Below, one piece after another: positions 4,416-7,429 of a stretch of DNA of 7,429 nt. The stretch lies in NCBI GenBank assembly GCA_023436605.1, contig JAEZIQ010000166.1, positions 1-7,429 of the forward strand, read 5' to 3'. The DNA is from Actinomycetes bacterium (lineage in GTDB: Bacteria > Actinomycetota > Thermoleophilia > Solirubrobacterales > 70-9). Positions within the stretch are counted from its first letter, which is position 1. Every line of letters begins with the position of its first letter. Position numbers and translations under genes: made by a program. A model generated the notes under the pieces. That model saw nothing but the letters and a program-made list of their open reading frames with translations. It ran no database searches and was not told where the DNA came from.

Positions 4416-5867
4416 TTGAACTTCATCGACGACGTCATCCAGAGCTTCCCCTTTTCGCAGGAGGCGGTGATCACCATCGACGGGGACGGCAAACGGAGCG
4501 TGTTCCACTTCTCGCACCTGTTCGCCCGCAGCCTCGGCCTCTCGGGCGCGATGCTGGATCGGGGTGTGCGGCGTGGCGACGTGGTGATGATCCTGGTCGG
4601 AAGCCGGATCGAGTGGGTGGTCGCGATGCTGGCCTGTTTCCGGATGGGAGCGATCGCGTTGCCGCTCAACCCCCAGTTGAGTGAGCACGATCTCGCCTTT
4701 CGTGTCGGAGCCACCAACCCGTCGCTCGCGATCGGCGAGGCCGATTACCTGTCCGGCCTGCCGGACGGGATTCCCGCTTTCGACATGGACGACCTCGACC
4801 GGATCTTCGACGAGGACCTCGCCCAGGCAACGCCCGCCGAGGCCGTTGACCTGGCCCCCGACGACCCCGCCCTGATCGTGTTCACCTCCGGGACCACGGC
4901 CGAACCGAAGGGCGTCCTCCACTCGCAGAGCTACCTGTTCGGGCAGGCGCTCCAGGCCCGGCACTGGTTCGGGGCCGAACCCGGTGATCTCTGCTGGTGC
5001 ACCGCCGCTCCGGGCTGGTCGAAGTCCTCCCGCAACTCGTTCATCGCGCCGTGGCTCCGCGGAGCAAAGTCGCTTCTGGTCGAGGGCCGGTTCGACCCGG
5101 AGATCCGACTCGACATCGTCCGGCAGCAGGAAGTCAACCTGCTCTGCCAGGCCCCGACCGAGTACCGGGTTCTGGCTCGACGCACCGAGCTCGCTCCTGC
5201 CCCTTCGCTGCGACGGATGGTTTCGGCCGGAGAGGCACTGAACCCGGAGGTGATCGGAGCTTTCCGGGAAGCGACCGGACTGGAGATTTCCGACGGCTAC
5301 GGGCAGACCGAGACGGGGGCGATCACCGGGATGCGCCCGGGCGAAAGCGTCGCCGGCCGGGAAGGCTCGATGGGCCGCCCTCTCCCCGGCATCGAAACCC
5401 GCATCTTCGACGGCGAACTTCAGGTCAGGGCCGCCACCTGCCCCACCTTCTTCCACAGCTACGTGGACGGCACCCGCTTCGAGGGTGAATGGTGGGCGAC
5501 CGGTGATCTCGTCGTCGCGGACGACCAGGGCTACCTGTTTCACCAGGGCCGAAACGACGATCTGATCAGCTCATCCGGCTACCGGATCGGGCCGGTCGAG
5601 GTCGAGTCCGCCCTGCTCTCCCACCCCGCGGTGGCCGAGGCGGCGGCGATCGCCTCGCCCGATCCCGAGCGCGGCTCGGTTGTGAAAGCCGTCGTCGTAC
5701 TGCGCGAAGGTAACGGTGACGAAGCCTTGATCGCCGAACTCCAGGAACACTGTCGCCGGGAGACGGCTCCCTACAAGTATCCGCGCCTGATCGAGTTCAC
5801 CGACGAGTTGCCGAAAACGGCCTCGGGCAAAATCCGCCGGGCCGAACTCCGTGCCCGCGAGGGGTAA
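4416..5867 (+). CDS. AMP-forming acyl-CoA synthetase, medium-chain (ACSM-like) type
   Basis: Activates a carboxylic acid with ATP to an acyl-adenylate and then to acyl-CoA. 483 aa, somewhat shorter than the usual 530-570. Adenylate-forming motifs are complete: P-loop FTSGTTAEPKG (156-166), YGQTETG (295-301), TGDL (362-365), hinge GRNDDLISSSGYRIGP (378-393) and PKTASGKI (466-473) with catalytic Lys472. SSGYRIGP, the SPDPERGSVVKA segment and TAPYKYPR are typical of medium-chain acyl-CoA synthetases (ACSM family) and relatives, rather than long-chain FadD or 4-coumarate ligases; the exact acid cannot be read from sequence. TTG at 4416 is chosen because an in-frame TAG lies at 4401 and the next ATG (codon 46) would remove conserved N-terminal sequence. 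Own promoter likely, after the terminator; ends 101 nt before the aminotransferase gene. Confidence 0.92.
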   Translation: MNFIDDVIQSFPFSQEAVITIDGDGKRSVFHFSHLFARSLGLSGAMLDRGVRRGDVVMILVGSRIEWVVAMLACFRMGAIALPLNPQLSEHDLAFRVGATNPSLAIGEADYLSGLPDGIPAFDMDDLDRIFDEDLAQATPAEAVDLAPDDPALIVFTSGTTAEPKGVLHSQSYLFGQALQARHWFGAEPGDLCWCTAAPGWSKSSRNSFIAPWLRGAKSLLVEGRFDPEIRLDIVRQQEVNLLCQAPTEYRVLARRTELAPAPSLRRMVSAGEALNPEVIGAFREATGLEISDGYGQTETGAITGMRPGESVAGREGSMGRPLPGIETRIFDGELQVRAATCPTFFHSYVDGTRFEGEWWATGDLVVADDQGYLFHQGRNDDLISSSGYRIGPVEVESALLSHPAVAEAAAIASPDPERGSVVKAVVVLREGNGDEALIAELQEHCRRETAPYKYPRLIEFTDELPKTASGKIRRAELRAREG

Positions 5868-5929
5868 CAAAACGTCAAGCGACGCCCTGCTTCTCTGACA
5901 TTACATCTCGGTCTGAGGGATGCCTGGTC

Positions 5930-5937
5930 TATAGGCT
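5930..5937 (+). promoter_or_regulatory. Candidate -10 region of the aminotransferase gene
   Basis: TATAGGCT contains two overlapping TA-rich hexamers (TATAGG and TAGGCT, the latter fitting TANNNT) 31-38 nt before the ATG. No -35 at proper spacing is convincing. It would give a leader of about 25 nt carrying a normal SD. The gap 5868-5968 shows no terminator or gene, so read-through from the synthetase gene is also possible. Confidence 0.3.
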
Positions 5938-5959
5938 GGGCTGAACCCGGCAACGACCC

Positions 5960-5964
5960 AGGAG
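5960..5964 (+). promoter_or_regulatory. Shine-Dalgarno of the aminotransferase gene
   Basis: AGGAG lies 4 nt before the ATG at 5969. The spacer is short, but this supports the ATG start and contrasts with the two SD-less starts at 1906 and 4416. Confidence 0.6.
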
Positions 5965-5968
5965 AGCA

Positions 5969-7336
5969 ATGTCTGACAGTGGACTGGACCCCCAGAAGAT
6001 CGCGGCGCTGACCGAAGCGCAGCAGGAGATCTACCGCAACCGCACCGGCAACTCCGCCAAGGAGTACGAACGGGCAGTGAAGGTCATGCCCGGTGGTGTC
6101 CCCTCCTCCTTCCAGATGATGGATCCCTGGCCGGTTTACCTGACCGAAGGCAAGGGCTCGCAGGTCTGGGATGTCGACGGCAACCAGTACACGGACTTCC
6201 ACGCCGGCTTCGGCGTGATGGTGATCGGCCACGCCAACCCGACGATCGGTGAAGCGGTCAAGGCCCGAATCGACCAGAGCACCCACTTCGCCGCCCCGAC
6301 CAATGACTCGATCGAGGTCGCCGAAGAACTGAAACGGCGCTTCAAGCTCCCGCACTGGCGGTTCATCAACTCTGGCACCGAAGCGACCATGGATGCGGTC
6401 CACCTCGCCCGCGGTGCCACCGGCCGCGACATGATCCTCAAGGTCGAAGGCTCCTATCACGGCCACCACGACGCCGTGATGGTCTCGGTCGCGCCGCCGC
6501 TCGACCAGATCGGCACCCGCGAGAACCCGATCGCCGTCCCCTACGGAGAGGGCACCCCGAAGGCGCTCACCGACCTGACGCACACGGTGCCGTTCAACAA
6601 CGTCGACGCCCTCAAGGCCGTGCTCGAGAACATCGGCGACCAGGTCGCCGGCATGATCGTCGAACCGGCGATGATGAACATCAACATCATCCCGCCCAAA
6701 GACGGCTACCTCCAGGCCGTTCGCGACCTGACCAATCAGTACGGCATCAAGCTGATCTTCGACGAGGTCAAGACCGGCGCCACGATGTCTCACGGCGGCG
6801 CCACCGGCTACTACGGAGTCACCCCGGACATGATCACCCTCGCCAAGGCGACCTGCGGTGGTTATCCGGGCGGCTCGATCGGCATGTCAGACGAGATTGC
6901 CCAGCTGGTCGAGGACGACCGCGTCAAGCAGTACGGAACCTTCAACGGCAACCCGCTGGTGATGGCGGCCGCCAAGGCCGCGCTCACCGAGGTCCTGACC
7001 GAAGAGGCCTACGTCGAGCTGAACGAGAAGAACGAGTACCTCAAGAAGCGCTGCCAGGAGATCATCGACACCTACGAGCTGCCGGCCTACACCGAAGGAA
7101 TCGGCGCCAAGGGTTGCGTGATCTTCTCGCCCAAGCGCCTCTACGAGTACCGCGACTACGCCGAGTACGTGAACGCGGAACTGTCCACCCTGGGCTGGCT
7201 CTACCACATGAACAACGGCATCTTCATGACGCCGGGCGTCGAGGAAGAGTGGACGCTCTCGGTCTTCCACACCCAGGATGACCTCGACAATTACGCCAAC
7301 GCCTTCGAGGCCTTCGCCAAGGACCTGAGGGCCTGA
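5969..7336 (+). CDS. PLP-dependent class III aminotransferase, glutamate-1-semialdehyde aminomutase-like
   Basis: 455 aa, fold-type I PLP enzyme. Seen: the N-terminal PGGVPSSF segment (41-48) typical of the GSAM (HemL) branch; NSGTEATMDAVHLAR (134-148), PLP-phosphate site; GSYHGHHD (161-168); VEPAMMN (231-237); IFDEVKTG (263-270) with Asp265 pairing with the pyridine nitrogen; Lys293 in TLAKATCGGYPGG, the expected Schiff-base lysine; and GTFNGNPL (323-330). True HemL usually has GGGLPVGA(F/Y)GG after the lysine and GTLSGNP; here these are CGGYPGGSIG and GTFNGNP, and the protein is longer than HemL (about 430 aa). It is therefore probably not the tetrapyrrole enzyme but a related amino- or beta-amino-acid transaminase with unknown substrate. 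No heme genes are nearby. SD AGGAG precedes the ATG; TGATG overlap with the next gene suggests coupling. Confidence 0.9.
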   Translation: MSDSGLDPQKIAALTEAQQEIYRNRTGNSAKEYERAVKVMPGGVPSSFQMMDPWPVYLTEGKGSQVWDVDGNQYTDFHAGFGVMVIGHANPTIGEAVKARIDQSTHFAAPTNDSIEVAEELKRRFKLPHWRFINSGTEATMDAVHLARGATGRDMILKVEGSYHGHHDAVMVSVAPPLDQIGTRENPIAVPYGEGTPKALTDLTHTVPFNNVDALKAVLENIGDQVAGMIVEPAMMNINIIPPKDGYLQAVRDLTNQYGIKLIFDEVKTGATMSHGGATGYYGVTPDMITLAKATCGGYPGGSIGMSDEIAQLVEDDRVKQYGTFNGNPLVMAAAKAALTEVLTEEAYVELNEKNEYLKKRCQEIIDTYELPAYTEGIGAKGCVIFSPKRLYEYRDYAEYVNAELSTLGWLYHMNNGIFMTPGVEEEWTLSVFHTQDDLDNYANAFEAFAKDLRA

Positions 7337-7429
7337 TGAGCGAGGTTGAGGATCTCCGCGCCCGGGTCGCCGAACTCGAGCGCAAGGTCGAGATCCTCTT
7401 CTCTCACACCGGTGCCGTCGACCGCGAGA
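7336..7429 (+). CDS. Small coiled-coil protein, N-terminal fragment cut by the window edge
   Basis: ATG at 7336 shares its A with the TGA of the aminotransferase gene (TGATG), a usual sign of translational coupling. Thirty-one codons are visible. Residues 4-21 form clean heptads with Val4, Leu7, Val11, Leu14, Val18 and Leu21 at core positions and Glu/Arg/Lys elsewhere, so a dimeric coiled coil is likely. After that the chain reads FSHTGAVDRE and leaves the window. I do not recognise the family; many small actinobacterial proteins begin with such a coil. The function and length cannot be judged here. Confidence 0.7.
   Translation, partial: MSEVEDLRARVAELERKVEILFSHTGAVDRE

Noticed and set aside
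4275..5543. 422-codon minus-strand frame opposite the acyl-CoA synthetase, reaching into the hairpin/terminator region
   Set aside because: No motif, no start signal, and it runs through the terminator; the opposite strand encodes a complete enzyme.
5868..5968. Terminator or small gene between the acyl-CoA synthetase and aminotransferase genes
   Set aside because: No stable hairpin with T-run and no credible small frame; only a weak -10 candidate and the SD were seen.
5771..6793. 340-codon minus-strand frame opposite the aminotransferase
   Set aside because: Shadow of the plus-strand gene with compositionally biased translation.
1..7429. CRISPR, insertion sequences, tRNA, att sites or signs of horizontal transfer
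   Set aside because: No spaced repeats, transposase motifs, tRNA-like folds or change in base composition were noticed; all genes share the same GC-rich codon style.

Overview
The window is GC-rich chromosomal DNA with strong G/C preference at third codon positions. It carries a GTP-type PEP carboxykinase, a DUF4333-like lipoprotein, GTG and TTG starts, and several genes whose -10 box lies 7-9 nt before the start codon with no Shine-Dalgarno sequence (likely leaderless mRNAs). This combination points to an actinomycete in the broad sense (Actinomycetota, possibly a deep class such as Thermoleophilia). The taxon is an inference; there is no rRNA or marker gene to settle it. No mobile element, CRISPR array, tRNA or rRNA was seen.

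Layout. Bases 1-1367 (minus strand) hold the N-terminal three quarters of pckG, which runs off the left edge. Bases 1368-1520 hold its upstream region with an operator-like dyad and a hairpin. A small secreted lipoprotein follows on the minus strand (1521-1820, or to 1862 with the longer start). It is divergent from a tightly coupled plus-strand operon of three genes joined by ATGA overlaps: a SucC-like ATP-grasp CoA-ligase beta subunit (1906-3126), a SucD-like alpha subunit (3123-4034) and a 78-aa ferredoxin-like protein (4031-4267). The operon ends in a long imperfect hairpin (4278-4346) and a clear Rho-independent terminator (4360-4389). An AMP-forming acyl-CoA synthetase of the medium-chain (ACSM) type follows (4416-5867, TTG start), then a class III aminotransferase of the glutamate-1-semialdehyde aminomutase family (5969-7336), which overlaps by one base the start of a coiled-coil protein cut by the right edge.

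How the genes may work together. pckG and the CoA ligase both sit around the C4 part of central metabolism (oxaloacetate/PEP and a carboxylate/CoA thioester), and their upstream regions share a 13-bp sequence with 10 identities. The most unusual part is the three-gene operon. The ligase keeps the catalytic residues of succinyl-CoA synthetase, but at several substrate-side loops it resembles ATP-citrate lyase/citryl-CoA synthetase rather than SucCD. It is translationally coupled to a ferredoxin-like protein that has lost every ligand for one Fe-S cluster while keeping the full set for the other. An ATP-dependent CoA ligase linked to a ferredoxin-dependent 2-oxoacid oxidoreductase, or a redox-coupled ligase complex, is a reasonable hypothesis that this sequence alone cannot prove.
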